Source: Flavobacterium saliperosum
Lineage (GTDB): Bacteria; Bacteroidota; Bacteroidia; Flavobacteriales; Flavobacteriaceae
Length of the DNA stretch: 64,000 nucleotides
Reading direction: 5' to 3'
NCBI RefSeq assembly: GCF_900100625.1
Contig: NZ_FMTY01000002.1
Coordinates: 186,001 to 250,000 of the forward strand
How positions within the stretch are numbered: position 1 is the first letter of the stretch; each line of letters starts with the position of its first letter. This document shows, one piece after another, positions 51,321 to 61,015 of this stretch. A program made the translations under genes and the position numbers. Below the pieces are notes generated by a model. The model was not told where the DNA came from, searched no databases, and saw only the letters and a program-made list of their open reading frames with translations.

Positions 51321-53249
51321 ATGAAGAACTTCTTTCGTATAAAAGAATATAAAGCACTATTTTACAGATTGTTGCTGGTGTATTTATTTTATTTCATTGC
51401 CCGTTTATTATTTTTCATTTACAATTATAGTTTACTGAAAGTAGATGCTGTAGGCGATTTTTTCAAGTTGGCTTACCACGGATTGACCTTTGATACCACG
51501 GCTATTCTTTATGTTAATGGGTTGTTTATACTGTTTTCGGTTTTGCCATTGTGGATTAACACCAAAAAAGGGTATCAGAAATTTTTGTTTTACCTGTATT
51601 TTGTGACCAATTTAATTGCGTATGCCACGAATTTCATCGATTTGATTTATTATAAATTCATTTATGCCCGAACCACCATTACGGTTTGGGATTCCTTAGA
51701 GCATGAGAAAGATAAGTCGGGTATGATGTTTCGCTTTTTAATCAGCTATTGGCATGTGTATTTGTTGTTCTTTCTTATGGCTGTACTTTGGATATACCTG
51801 TATAAAAAGGTTAGGGTTATCCACGAACCAGTTACGCACAGTAAATTAAAATATTTTCCTTTTTCGATTGTAGGGTTATTGGCCATTGCGACTTTAACGA
51901 TTGGCGGGATTCGTGGCGATTTTAAAAAGAGCACCCGTCCCTTAAATCTGATTGATGCCAACCGATATGTTGAAAAACCGCAACACGCCGACATTGTTTT
52001 AAACACTCCGTTTGCCATTATCAGAACGATCGGGAAAACAAGTTTCAAGAAAATTGATCTGGTCGATAAAAGTGTTGTGGAAGCCAATTTTCAACCGATT
52101 AAGCACTATACGAACAATCCGAAATCGACTCCCAATGTGGTGTTGATTATCACGGAAAGTTTCGGAAGAGAATATTGGGGTTCCTTTAATAAGGACATGA
52201 ATATTCCAAATTATGAAGGTTACACGCCGTTTTTAGACTCGTTGGCACAACACAGTATGATTTATACCAATGGCTTTGCGAACGGAAGTAAATCGATTCA
52301 CGGAATGTCCTCCATATTGGCAGGAGTTCCTTCATTTAGAGATGCTTTCACTTCGTCGCCTTTTCCAAATCAGAAAATACAGTCGTTGGTTTCCTGCCTT
52401 GAGGAAATGGGATATGATACTTCTTTTTTTCACGGGGCGCCAAACGGTTCCATGGGCTTTCTTGGTTTCGGAAACATATTAGGTTTTGATCATTATTATG
52501 GTAAGACTGAATTCAATAACGATGCCGAATTTGACGGTGTTTGGGGGATTTGGGACGAACCTTTTCTGCAATTTATGAAGCAGACGTTAGATAAAAAGAG
52601 AAAACCGTTTTTCAGTACGGTATTTACCGTTTCCTCTCACGAACCTTATATCGTTCCTGAAAAATACAACGGTAAGTTCCCGAAAGGAAATGTGCCGATG
52701 CACCAATGTGTGGGGTATACCGATTATGCGTTTAAAAGATTCTTTGATGAAGCGAAGAAACAACCGTGGTTTAAGAATACTATTTTTATAATCACCGCCG
52801 ATCATGGTAACCAGACGTATTATGATGAGTATGCGAAAGTAGTTAACCGAACTGCCACGCCTATTCTTATTTACAAACCCGACGGTAGTTTAAAAGGTGT
52901 CAACAAAGAGTTGGCACAACAGATAGACATTTACCCGACCATTTTGGATATGGTAGGTTATGATAAGCCGTTCCGAAGCTGGGGCAGAAGTTTGGTAGGC
53001 GATACGAAAGTTAAACCGTATGCAATTAATTTCAACGGAAATCTGTACCAATTTCAACGTGGTAACTATATTTGTACTTTTGACGGAAAGCAAGTTGTGG
53101 GGTACTATGATAGTAATGATAAAGCCTTAGAACGCAATTTAATATCCAAACCGAATAAGGAAATGCTGGAAACCGGTGAAGCCTGTAAAGCGATTATTCA
53201 GGATTATTTCGAAAAAATTATCGATCAGAAATTATACTATAATAAATAG
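51321..53249 (+). CDS. LTA-synthase-like membrane sulfatase-fold protein
   Basis: A 642-residue inner-membrane protein. Four or five helices lie in the first 210 residues, then a periplasmic alkaline-phosphatase/sulfatase domain. Metal and nucleophile elements: NVVLIITESFGREYWGSFN, GSKSIHGMSSILAG, and FIITADHGNQTYYDE. It belongs to the LtaS/MdoB/OpgB family of phosphoglycerol or phosphoethanolamine transferases. A Gram-negative flavobacterium has no lipoteichoic acid, so modification of lipid, glycan or LPS is more likely. A membrane-anchored dual-specificity phosphatase gene follows after 93 bp. Confidence 0.9.
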   Translation: MKNFFRIKEYKALFYRLLLVYLFYFIARLLFFIYNYSLLKVDAVGDFFKLAYHGLTFDTTAILYVNGLFILFSVLPLWINTKKGYQKFLFYLYFVTNLIAYATNFIDLIYYKFIYARTTITVWDSLEHEKDKSGMMFRFLISYWHVYLLFFLMAVLWIYLYKKVRVIHEPVTHSKLKYFPFSIVGLLAIATLTIGGIRGDFKKSTRPLNLIDANRYVEKPQHADIVLNTPFAIIRTIGKTSFKKIDLVDKSVVEANFQPIKHYTNNPKSTPNVVLIITESFGREYWGSFNKDMNIPNYEGYTPFLDSLAQHSMIYTNGFANGSKSIHGMSSILAGVPSFRDAFTSSPFPNQKIQSLVSCLEEMGYDTSFFHGAPNGSMGFLGFGNILGFDHYYGKTEFNNDAEFDGVWGIWDEPFLQFMKQTLDKKRKPFFSTVFTVSSHEPYIVPEKYNGKFPKGNVPMHQCVGYTDYAFKRFFDEAKKQPWFKNTIFIITADHGNQTYYDEYAKVVNRTATPILIYKPDGSLKGVNKELAQQIDIYPTILDMVGYDKPFRSWGRSLVGDTKVKPYAINFNGNLYQFQRGNYICTFDGKQVVGYYDSNDKALERNLISKPNKEMLETGEACKAIIQDYFEKIIDQKLYYNK

Positions 53250-53342
53250 AAAATGAAGTCGCCATTAATAAAGGTTTGCGCAAGCAAATACCAATAAATG
53301 AAAGCGATACTATATGACCTCAAAAAAATAAATTTCATAGAT

Positions 53343-53927
53343 ATGAAAAAGAAAATAGGTTTACTTGTCCTTTTGATTGTTATTGCCGGAGCGGGTAAGT
53401 ATGTGTATGACATGCATATTAATCATAATTTCGAAACCATTACCGAAGGGAAAGTATACAAAAGTGGTGTGATTCCTCCGGATGAGATTGAGGAGTACGT
53501 TAAAAAATACAATATTAAAAGCATAGTCGATTTGCGTTTTCCGGGAACCGGTGATTTAGAAAACAACCCGGAAATTCCTGCCGAATTAATTGCGGAAAAA
53601 GAAGCGGTTGAAAAAATCCCAGGGGTGAAGTATTTCAATAACGGTTCCGATCAGGTGCCGCAACAGCACAATCTGGATGCCTATTTTAAGATTATGGACA
53701 ATCCGGATAATTATCCTGTATTGGTACATTGCTATCATGGTGTGGGGCGCGCAGAAATGTATTCGGCGTTATACCGAATTGAATATGAAAACATGGATAG
53801 GGATGAAGCCCGAACAAGAACCCGTTTTTTAACCAAATGGAGTTCGTTTGATTTGGGAAAACCTAAAGGCGATTATCTTCACACTTACGAAACAAGAAAA
53901 GAAAAAGCTGCCGAAGCGAAGCAATAA
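53343..53927 (+). CDS. membrane-anchored dual-specificity/tyrosine phosphatase-like protein
   Basis: A 194-residue protein from ATG 53343. Residues 5-20 (IGLLVLLIVIAGAGKYV) form an N-terminal anchor or signal, which suggests a periplasmic location. The DSP fold is followed by the P-loop His129-Cys130-x5-Arg136 (HCYHGVGRAEMY); the general acid could be an Asp in the preceding FPGTGDLENNPE loop. An in-frame ATG at 53298 would place 15 more residues before the anchor. Periplasmic DSPs often act on phospholipids, for example phosphatidylglycerophosphate. Together with the LTA-synthase-like gene upstream this points to envelope lipid headgroup metabolism (inference). Confidence 0.85.
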   Translation: MKKKIGLLVLLIVIAGAGKYVYDMHINHNFETITEGKVYKSGVIPPDEIEEYVKKYNIKSIVDLRFPGTGDLENNPEIPAELIAEKEAVEKIPGVKYFNNGSDQVPQQHNLDAYFKIMDNPDNYPVLVHCYHGVGRAEMYSALYRIEYENMDRDEARTRTRFLTKWSSFDLGKPKGDYLHTYETRKEKAAEAKQ

Positions 53928-53955
53928 AAAGAGCCCCACACTGGGGCTTTTTTTA
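53927..53955. terminator. bidirectional terminator
   Basis: AGCCCCA-CAC-TGGGGCT hairpin with A5 before and T7 after; it overlaps the stop codon of the convergent DUF3667 gene. Confidence 0.9.
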
Positions 53956-54738
53956 TGTGTGATACTGCATGCTTCCAAATTTCCAGTCGGTTACAGAACC
54001 AAATATGAAAACAAGTATACCTAAGAGTTCAATTGTTAAGAAGAAAAGAAAAAACAACATTCTAAATGAAAAACCAATTTTACTATAACTGTCTTTAAAT
54101 GCTGTGTAATAGCTGAAAAGTACATACAGTAAGACGATTAAAGGAACTAAAATAGTCGCTGTGTCTGACAGAATTTCAAAATGTTTTGTGAAGTCGAAAA
54201 AATAAAATAAGTTCCCAATAACTGTAATAATCATAATGCCCAAATAAATAATTCCGGCAATTATAAAATGTTCACTTAAGTTTAATTTCTTTTTTCGGAA
54301 TAATAGGAAGGTGTTAATCGCAAAAAGCGGTACAAAAGAAAATATCAGCAGTTTTGCATATTTTGCCATGAAAGAAGCTAATTTTTTATCTGTAACATTA
54401 TTTGAAGCCACAATTTTACCATTATAACTCTCAAACAATTGTTCATGATAATTTTCAATGAAAACAGCTAAACCGATTAACAGTAATATAAAATAAAAAA
54501 CATTGTAATAAGCAATTCTTTTACCTGCTATATAATCCATTGCTGCCTTTCCGGGTCTGAATAACGCTTGTTTAGCAGTAAATAACATCCCTTTTTCAAA
54601 ATGCCAGATACCGTGTAAAACATCGTGCATGATGAAATGTTTGAAAGTAATCCGGTGAGTATCCGCTTTTTGTCCGCAGTTTGAACAAAATTTTCCTAAA
54701 AGCGGAGTGTCGCAGTTTAAACAGTTGTGGCGTTCCAT
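53953..54738 (-). CDS. DUF3667 membrane protein with zinc ribbon
   Basis: A 261-residue protein. The N-terminal zinc ribbon CLNCDTPLLGKFCSNCGQKAD has four cysteines. It is followed by the DUF3667 motif (FIMHDVLHGIWHFEKGMLF, then PGKAAMDYIAGKRIAYYNVF), and five or so transmembrane helices from about residue 85. The family is frequent in Bacteroidetes and has no assigned function. ATG 54738 is chosen because it starts the zinc ribbon (MERHNC); the frame from 54855 would overlap purL. A terminator separates it from purL. Confidence 0.87.
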   Translation of the reverse strand: MERHNCLNCDTPLLGKFCSNCGQKADTHRITFKHFIMHDVLHGIWHFEKGMLFTAKQALFRPGKAAMDYIAGKRIAYYNVFYFILLLIGLAVFIENYHEQLFESYNGKIVASNNVTDKKLASFMAKYAKLLIFSFVPLFAINTFLLFRKKKLNLSEHFIIAGIIYLGIMIITVIGNLFYFFDFTKHFEILSDTATILVPLIVLLYVLFSYYTAFKDSYSKIGFSFRMLFFLFFLTIELLGILVFIFGSVTDWKFGSMQYHT

Positions 54739-54767
54739 TTTTTTTACGAAATAATTTCGTACAATAA

Positions 54768-54797
54768 TACAAAAAAGCACCCTAAAAACAGAGTGCT
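54768..54797 (-). terminator. terminator of purL
   Basis: AAGCACTCTG / CCTAAAA loop / AGTGCTT-type hairpin followed by a T tract on the minus strand, about 25 bp after the purL stop. Confidence 0.8.
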
Positions 54798-54820
54798 TCT
54801 TTTGGAATTTAGAGAAAATA

Positions 54821-57800
54821 TTATTTGTTTTTTGCTTCAATCCATTTACGGGCATTCACAAACGCTTCATGCCAAGGCGTCACTTCGTCTTTTTGTCCGT
54901 TATCCGGATAATGTGCCCAGTTCCAAGGGAAAGTCGAACGCTCAATGTGCGGCATGGTTACCAAGTGGCGTCCGGTTGTGTCACATAACATGGCTGTGTT
55001 GTAATCGGAACCGTTCGGATTTGCCGGATATCCTTCATAGCCGTATTTTCCAACGATATTGTATTTTTCTTCAGTATAAGGTAAGTTGAATTTCCCTTCG
55101 CCATGTGAAACCCAAACCCCTAAAGTAGCCCCTTCCAAAGAAGAAAGCATCACCGAATTATTTTTTTGAACCGTTACTGAAGTAAAGATACTTTCGTGTT
55201 TGTGCGAGTTATTGTGCAGCATTTTTCCGTGTACTTCATGCTCCGGATTGATTAACTCCAATTCCATGAACAACTGGCAACCGTTACAGATTCCCACTGA
55301 TAAAGTGTCCTCACGTTTGAAGAAGTTTTTCAGCGCGGTATTCGCTTTTTCATTGTATAAAAATGCTCCGGCCCAACCTTTCGCAGAACCTAACACGTCC
55401 GAATTCGAGAAGCCTCCCACAGCTCCGATGAACTGAATGTCTTCCAATGTTTCACGACCGGAAATTAAATCCGTCATGTGAACGTCTTTTACGTCAAAAC
55501 CTGCCAGGAACATGGAGTTCGCCATTTCACGCTCGGAATTACTTCCTTTTTCACGGATGATGGCTGCCTTCGGTCTTGGTTTTGAATTATCGATTACCGG
55601 TGCTTTTCCGTCAAAATGGGATGGGAAAGTATAGGTAAGCGGTTGGTTTTTGTAATTATTGTAACGCTCTAAAGCCGTTCCGTTTTTCGATTGCTTCGAA
55701 TCTAAAAGGAATGATGTTTTGAACCAGATATCTCTCAATGTGGAAACACTGAACGTAAAAGCGTCGTCATGGTTCATCACCGTAAAGACATCATTTTCCA
55801 CTACCGTACCGATGTTGAAAATCGTGATATTGTTTTGAGTAAAAACAGCTTCAACTTCAGCATCTGCCTGGAAAACCAATCCGATATTTTCGTTGAATAA
55901 GGCTTTTACCGTATCTTTTTCTCCTAAGGAAGTCAGGTCAATTAACGCGCCCAGTTTCACATCAGCGAAACACATTTCCAAAAGCGTAGTGATTAAACCA
56001 CCGCTTCCGATATCGTGTCCGGCTTTGATTTTACGCTCTTTAATTAAATCCTGCAACACATTGAATGCCGATTTAAAATAAGCCGCATTTTTAATAGTTG
56101 GTACTTCATTACCGATTTTGTTTAAAACCTGCGCAAAAGAAGAACCTCCTAATTTGAAGTTATCCTGAGATAAATTGATATAGTAGATGTTTCCGCCGTT
56201 TCTCTGAAGAACAGGCTCCACAACTTTAGTGATATTGGAACAGTTTCCGGCTGCCGAAATAATAACCGTTCCCGGTGCAATCACTTCGTCATTCGGATAT
56301 TTTTGTTTCATCGATAAGGAATCTTTTCCGGTTGGAATATTGATACCCAATTCGATAGCGAAATCCGAACAGCCTTTTACCGCTTCGTATAATCTTGCAT
56401 CTTCACCTTCATTTTTACAGGCCCACATCCAGTTAGCCGAAAGTGAAACCGATTGCAAATTGTCTTTTAATGGTGCCCAAACCAAATTCGATAACGCTTC
56501 CCCAATTGCTGTTCTTGAACCCGCTACAGGATCAACCAATGCAGCAATAGGCGAGTGGCCAATCGTGGTGGCAATTCCTTCTTTTCCTTTGAAATCCAAG
56601 GCCATAACACCAACATTGTTCAACGGTAATTGTAAGGGACCGGCACATTGTTGTTTGGCAACACGTCCCCCCACACAACGGTCTACTTTATTGGTTAACC
56701 AGTCTTTACAGGCTACGGCTTCCAATTGCAGTACTTGGCTTAAGTAGGTTGGAATGTCTGAAGTTGTATAGGTTAAATCGGAATAATTCGTAGCAACCGT
56801 TTTATCGGTCATGATGGTTTTTGGCGAACTTCCGAAGAAGTCTTCCAAAGCATAATCCATTGGTTTGGCACCTGTCGATTTTGACTCGAATGTAAAACGA
56901 TGATCGGCAGTTACATCACCCACCTGATACATAGGTGAGCGCTCACGGTCGGCAATTTTCTGAAGGATGTCAATATCTTTTTCACCAATAACCAATCCCA
57001 TTCTTTCCTGAGATTCGTTACCGATAATTTCTTTAGCCGAAAGGGTAGGGTCTCCCACCGGTAATTTATCCAAATCGATTAATCCACCCGTTTCTTCCAC
57101 TAATTCCGAAAGACAGTTCAAATGTCCACCAGCACCGTGATCGTGAATCGATACGATTGGATTGTTGTCGCTTTCCACCAAACCACGAATGGCATTGGCA
57201 GCACGTTTTTGCATTTCCGGATTCGAACGCTGAATGGCATTCATTTCGATTCCCGAACCGAAAGCACCGGTATCTGCAGAAGAAACCGCAGCACCACCCA
57301 TTCCGATTCTATAATTTTCCCCACCAAGAATTACGATTTTATCGCCTTCCTGTGGTTTCTTTTTAATGGCTTGGTCTAATTTTCCGTAACCGATTCCGCC
57401 CGCCTGCATGATTACTTTATCGTAACCGATTTTACGGTTGTTTTCCTCGTGTTCGAACGTTAAAATGGAACCCGTAATTAGCGGTTGCCCGAATTTATTT
57501 CCGAAATCAGAAGCTCCGTTAGAGGCTTTGATTAGGATGTCCATCGGAGTTTGGTACAACCAAGGTCTGGCGTTCATGGCCTCCTCCCAAGGACGGTTTT
57601 CTTCCAGTCTTGAGTAGGAAGTCATGTAAACCGCAGTTCCGGCTAGAGGCAATGAACCTTGTCCACCTGCTAAACGGTCACGAATTTCTCCTCCTGAACC
57701 GGTTGCAGCTCCGTTGAACGGTTCCACAGTAGTAGGGAAGTTGTGTGTTTCTGCTTTTAGGGAAAGTACCGAATCAAATTCTTTTTCAGAATAAAAATCA

Positions 57801-58489
57801 GGTTTGTCAGCACTTTTTGGTGCGAACTGCATTACTTTCGGCCCTTTTACAAATGCTACGTTATCTTTATAAGCGGACACAATATCGTTTGGATTTGTTT
57901 CCGATGTTTTCTTGATTAATTTGAATAGGGAAGTTGGTTTTTCCACGCCGTCAATCACGAAAGTTCCGTTGAAGATTTTATGACGACAGTGTTCCGAATT
58001 GGCTTGTGAGAACGCAAAAATCTCAGAATCCGTTAGTTTTCGGCCTAATTTGGCGGATAAATTATTCAGATAGTCCACTTCTTCCGGACTCAAAGCCAAG
58101 CCTTCCGATTTGTTATAGGCATCGATATCGTCAATGTCTAAAATGGGTTCCGGTTGGATATTGATGGTGTAAATCTCCTGATTTAACTCTGTATATTTTT
58201 GTGAAAGCATGGGGTCGAAATCGGAGAAATCGGTCGCAACCTTTTCAAATTCCTCAATTCGGATGATACCGGAAATACCCATATTCTGAGTGATTTCAAC
58301 GGCATTCGTACTCCAGGGTGTTACCATAGCGGCACGGGGTCCAACAAAAAAATCCGCAAGTACGGATTTTTCTATTTTATGTGCGTTGCCAAAAAGCCAG
58401 TTTAATTTAGTGATGTCTTCTGTCGATAGTTCGTTTTGCGACTGAACTGCAAAAACCGTGTTGGTTTGGTTTCCGAAGAAATGAATCAT
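54821..58489 (-). CDS. purL: phosphoribosylformylglycinamidine synthase (large, single-chain)
   Basis: Purine synthesis enzyme converting FGAR, glutamine and ATP to FGAM. At 1222 residues it is the large single-chain type with an N-terminal PurS-like domain, two AIR-synthase-like halves (SEHCRHKIFNGTFVI; ETHNFPTTVEPFNGAATGSG; HDHGAGGHLNCLSELVEETG) and a C-terminal glutaminase. The glutaminase nucleophile is in VGICNGCQLFMELELI, and the later HGEGKF and PHIERSTFPWNW motifs supply the other catalytic and surface elements. A consensus promoter lies 74 nt upstream of the ATG. The gene stands alone. Confidence 0.96.
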   Translation of the reverse strand: MIHFFGNQTNTVFAVQSQNELSTEDITKLNWLFGNAHKIEKSVLADFFVGPRAAMVTPWSTNAVEITQNMGISGIIRIEEFEKVATDFSDFDPMLSQKYTELNQEIYTINIQPEPILDIDDIDAYNKSEGLALSPEEVDYLNNLSAKLGRKLTDSEIFAFSQANSEHCRHKIFNGTFVIDGVEKPTSLFKLIKKTSETNPNDIVSAYKDNVAFVKGPKVMQFAPKSADKPDFYSEKEFDSVLSLKAETHNFPTTVEPFNGAATGSGGEIRDRLAGGQGSLPLAGTAVYMTSYSRLEENRPWEEAMNARPWLYQTPMDILIKASNGASDFGNKFGQPLITGSILTFEHEENNRKIGYDKVIMQAGGIGYGKLDQAIKKKPQEGDKIVILGGENYRIGMGGAAVSSADTGAFGSGIEMNAIQRSNPEMQKRAANAIRGLVESDNNPIVSIHDHGAGGHLNCLSELVEETGGLIDLDKLPVGDPTLSAKEIIGNESQERMGLVIGEKDIDILQKIADRERSPMYQVGDVTADHRFTFESKSTGAKPMDYALEDFFGSSPKTIMTDKTVATNYSDLTYTTSDIPTYLSQVLQLEAVACKDWLTNKVDRCVGGRVAKQQCAGPLQLPLNNVGVMALDFKGKEGIATTIGHSPIAALVDPVAGSRTAIGEALSNLVWAPLKDNLQSVSLSANWMWACKNEGEDARLYEAVKGCSDFAIELGINIPTGKDSLSMKQKYPNDEVIAPGTVIISAAGNCSNITKVVEPVLQRNGGNIYYINLSQDNFKLGGSSFAQVLNKIGNEVPTIKNAAYFKSAFNVLQDLIKERKIKAGHDIGSGGLITTLLEMCFADVKLGALIDLTSLGEKDTVKALFNENIGLVFQADAEVEAVFTQNNITIFNIGTVVENDVFTVMNHDDAFTFSVSTLRDIWFKTSFLLDSKQSKNGTALERYNNYKNQPLTYTFPSHFDGKAPVIDNSKPRPKAAIIREKGSNSEREMANSMFLAGFDVKDVHMTDLISGRETLEDIQFIGAVGGFSNSDVLGSAKGWAGAFLYNEKANTALKNFFKREDTLSVGICNGCQLFMELELINPEHEVHGKMLHNNSHKHESIFTSVTVQKNNSVMLSSLEGATLGVWVSHGEGKFNLPYTEEKYNIVGKYGYEGYPANPNGSDYNTAMLCDTTGRHLVTMPHIERSTFPWNWAHYPDNGQKDEVTPWHEAFVNARKWIEAKNK

Positions 58490-58562
58490 TGTTGTAGTTG
58501 TTTTATTCCGCTACGCTCCAAACTGTTCGGTGCGCTTCGGGTGTGTTGTTGTTTTGAAAGTG

Positions 58563-58592
58563 CAAATTTATTCCAAAAAAGTCAGTTAACAA
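58563..58592 (-). promoter_or_regulatory. promoter of purL
   Basis: Minus strand: TTG (58592-58590), 19-nt spacer, TAAATTTG (58570-58563). The predicted leader of about 65 nt contains a GC-rich patch (TCCGCTACGCTCC on the plus strand at 58507-58519). I see no recognisable purine riboswitch in it. Confidence 0.78.
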
Positions 58593-58606
58593 AGTTTGTG
58601 TTCATA

Positions 58607-58637
58607 AAAAAAGCACAAGATTTAACCTGTGCTTTTC
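58607..58637 (-). terminator. terminator of the DUF1579 gene
   Basis: AAAAGCACA / TGTGCTTTT stem, ten-base loop, T tract on the minus strand, about 20 bp after the stop. Confidence 0.82.
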
Positions 58638-58657
58638 TGTAGAATTATTTTAAGAAA

Positions 58658-59305
58658 TTATTTTTTTCTTTTCATGATAATTTCCATGTTTTTGAACTCT
58701 TTTCCGTCATATCCGGTGTCGTACATTTCCATTTTTTGAGTGTTATCATCCATAATGGTAATAACTTCCCGCATTTTTTTCATTTTCTTCGTTACCGGAT
58801 CGATAACTTCACCTTCCATTTTGAAGGTTTTGGAAGCGTCATCATAATTACCTCTCATTACCATAATTCCTGTACTCATGTTGTCAATCCAGGTAGAGAT
58901 GTATTCTTTGGAAGCATTATCGTAAGCTAAGGTGCTTTTTCCTTCAAAAGGCATTCCCATAAAATCCCCTTTGTGAACCGCTTCCTGGTATTTACCGTCG
59001 AAGATGGTTTTGATTTCTGCAGTCATTTTCATTTTCATGGGTTCTCCACCTTCATGTTGCCATGAAGTCATATCTTCATCCCAAACACCGTTGTCTGCTG
59101 CCATTCTTTTGTGGGCATCACCCGGAGTGGCGTACTCTGTCCATGCTTTGCTGATAGTGGCAGAATCCGGAATCATTGTGGCAACTTCTTCTGTTTTCGT
59201 AGCTGTTGAATCAACCGTAGACTGAGAATCTGTTTTTTCTCCGTCTTTTTTGCAGGCAATCAAACTTAAGGATGCAATTGCCAAAGTTAAAATTGTTTTG
59301 TTCAT
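58658..59305 (-). CDS. DUF1579 lipoprotein
   Basis: A 215-residue lipoprotein. The start at 59305 gives MNKTILTLAIASLSLIAC with Cys18 as the lipid site; the frame from 59374 would begin inside the upstream beta-helix gene. The DUF1579 core follows residue 60 (KRMAADNGVWDEDMTSWQHE, then GKSTLAYDNASKEYISTWID, then VMRGNYDDASKTFKMEGEV), a lipocalin-like beta barrel by family. The function is unknown. A possible -7 element (TATATTTG on this strand) lies at 59337-59330, inside the end of the upstream gene. Confidence 0.87.
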   Translation of the reverse strand: MNKTILTLAIASLSLIACKKDGEKTDSQSTVDSTATKTEEVATMIPDSATISKAWTEYATPGDAHKRMAADNGVWDEDMTSWQHEGGEPMKMKMTAEIKTIFDGKYQEAVHKGDFMGMPFEGKSTLAYDNASKEYISTWIDNMSTGIMVMRGNYDDASKTFKMEGEVIDPVTKKMKKMREVITIMDDNTQKMEMYDTGYDGKEFKNMEIIMKRKK

Positions 59306-59324
59306 AAATATTTGGTTTTTTGGT

Positions 59325-60860
59325 TTACTCAAATATAATAAAATTATAAGCGCCCATATCAGACAACGGTCCAAACCTCTCTTTATTTAAAATATCAGAT
59401 GTTCCGGTTGAAAACGAGAAATCAGCAGTTCCTTTTGCAGCCGAATCTTCGCCAATGATGAGCCTGTTGTTAGTAGGATTTAGAAAATCAGGTTTATTGG
59501 TAGTTGAATTTCGGGCAATGATACAATTCGTATAATCAGTTGTGTTGGCAATCGGATACAACGGATCACTTTCAAATTGTCCGAAATCGAAGAACTTAAT
59601 CAGGCAATTTCTGAAATTATAATCGAAAAGGTTTCCTTCTTTTTTTAATGAAATTCCATAGCTGCTTGAGCCATAAATAATACAGTTGGTGAAATTAGCA
59701 TTTACAAGAGCGAATGGAGCTGTACCATCTCCGTTGTCAATGGAAACCGGAACCTGATTTGGTCTTGGCCAGTAATTGGCAAACGTACAATGTGTAAAAT
59801 TGTAATCGCCTCCAAGGGAACAAGCCAAACCAGCCTGTCCACAGTTGTTAATCACCACATTTTTTCCGTCAATGGTAGCGGTTTTTGCTAAAATGCCGTA
59901 ATTGGAACAGTTGTAAATCTGAACATTAGTCATGTTGAGTGTTCCGGTATTTTTATCAATCAGTAATCCGACAGTTGCGTTTTTGATGGTTGTGTTATTG
60001 AACTTACCGTTACTATTCAAGGTCATCCAGATGGTGCCCCATTGTCCGGGAACATCGGCAAAATCGGGTTCCAGACGATCGCTTTCAAAAACCACTTCAT
60101 TATCCTCAATTACATTTCCGTCAACATCATAAGTAGAAGGAGTACCGTTTGAATTGATGGTAGCATTACTTCCGATAATCAATCCGGAATCGGCATGAAA
60201 ATGAATTTTAGCCCCCGGATGAATGTTTAGGATTTCATTGTCGGGAACCGCCGCATAACCATAAATAACGTAAGGTTTGTCGTTAATCCATTCATATTCG
60301 TCCCCATTTGCCGGGTCATTGTGATCTAAGTAAAAACCGTAAATCTCTTCACCGCCAATTGGTAAGGTTTCGGTGGTTCCGTCTCCAAATCGTTTTGGGT
60401 ATAAAAAATAGGCATCTCTAACCAATGTAACCAAATCAACGGTTTGCGGAGCGCCGCTTATGTTGTGAAATTCGATTTTATCGGTGTAAAGGTATTCCGA
60501 ATCCGGATTGGCATATTCACTATAATCAATCGTGGTTTCTATGAAAATAAACATACTGTCTTTGGCCAGTAATTCCACATTGTTGAACACTTTTCCGGGT
60601 ATGCCATCTACCATTAAACGGTATTTGGAATTTTGACCTTCCGCTAACTGAAGCGTTGGTATTTTAATGTCCTTATCACTGTTGTTATAGACTTTAAGGG
60701 TATACGTGCTCGAACCGATATTGGTAAAAACCGTATCCAGATAAACGGTTTGTTTGGAAAATTCAAGTCCGCCAGAGCTTGGTTCAAATTCAAAATCCTG
60801 ACGGCAGGAAGTTAGTGACAACACAAATCCAATGAAAAGAATATACAGGTAATGACGCAT
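59325..60860 (-). CDS. right-handed beta-helix repeat lipoprotein
   Basis: A 511-residue surface or periplasmic lipoprotein. The start at 60860 gives MRHYLYILFIGFVLSLTSC (Cys19 lipidated). After an N-terminal beta domain (to about residue 150) come repeats of parallel beta-helix coils with asparagine ladders, for example NNTTIKNATVGLLIDKNTGT and NMTNVQIYNCSNYGILAKTA, up to about residue 460. Such folds often bind or cleave polysaccharides, but no catalytic acid can be assigned by eye. A similar gene is widespread in flavobacteria with unknown role. Confidence 0.85.
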   Translation of the reverse strand: MRHYLYILFIGFVLSLTSCRQDFEFEPSSGGLEFSKQTVYLDTVFTNIGSSTYTLKVYNNSDKDIKIPTLQLAEGQNSKYRLMVDGIPGKVFNNVELLAKDSMFIFIETTIDYSEYANPDSEYLYTDKIEFHNISGAPQTVDLVTLVRDAYFLYPKRFGDGTTETLPIGGEEIYGFYLDHNDPANGDEYEWINDKPYVIYGYAAVPDNEILNIHPGAKIHFHADSGLIIGSNATINSNGTPSTYDVDGNVIEDNEVVFESDRLEPDFADVPGQWGTIWMTLNSNGKFNNTTIKNATVGLLIDKNTGTLNMTNVQIYNCSNYGILAKTATIDGKNVVINNCGQAGLACSLGGDYNFTHCTFANYWPRPNQVPVSIDNGDGTAPFALVNANFTNCIIYGSSSYGISLKKEGNLFDYNFRNCLIKFFDFGQFESDPLYPIANTTDYTNCIIARNSTTNKPDFLNPTNNRLIIGEDSAAKGTADFSFSTGTSDILNKERFGPLSDMGAYNFIIFE

Positions 60861-61015
60861 AAAAAGTGCTTGTTTTTGGTAAAAGTATTGATTTTTTTTA
60901 AATTTCATATAAGAATTCACTTAACTGCTTAACGTATTTTTAACCAAATTAGTTTACTTTCGGATGAGAATAATGGCTTTACATTTCATAAATTTACATT
61001 TCTAAAGAATTAACT

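Noticed and set aside
56229..56747. 172-codon frame antisense to purL
   Set aside because: The minus-strand purL frame is fully conserved here; the antisense frame is a codon-bias shadow.
58490..58570. Purine riboswitch in the purL leader
   Set aside because: The leader is only about 65-75 nt, and I could not find the conserved junction bases of a purine or PRPP riboswitch.
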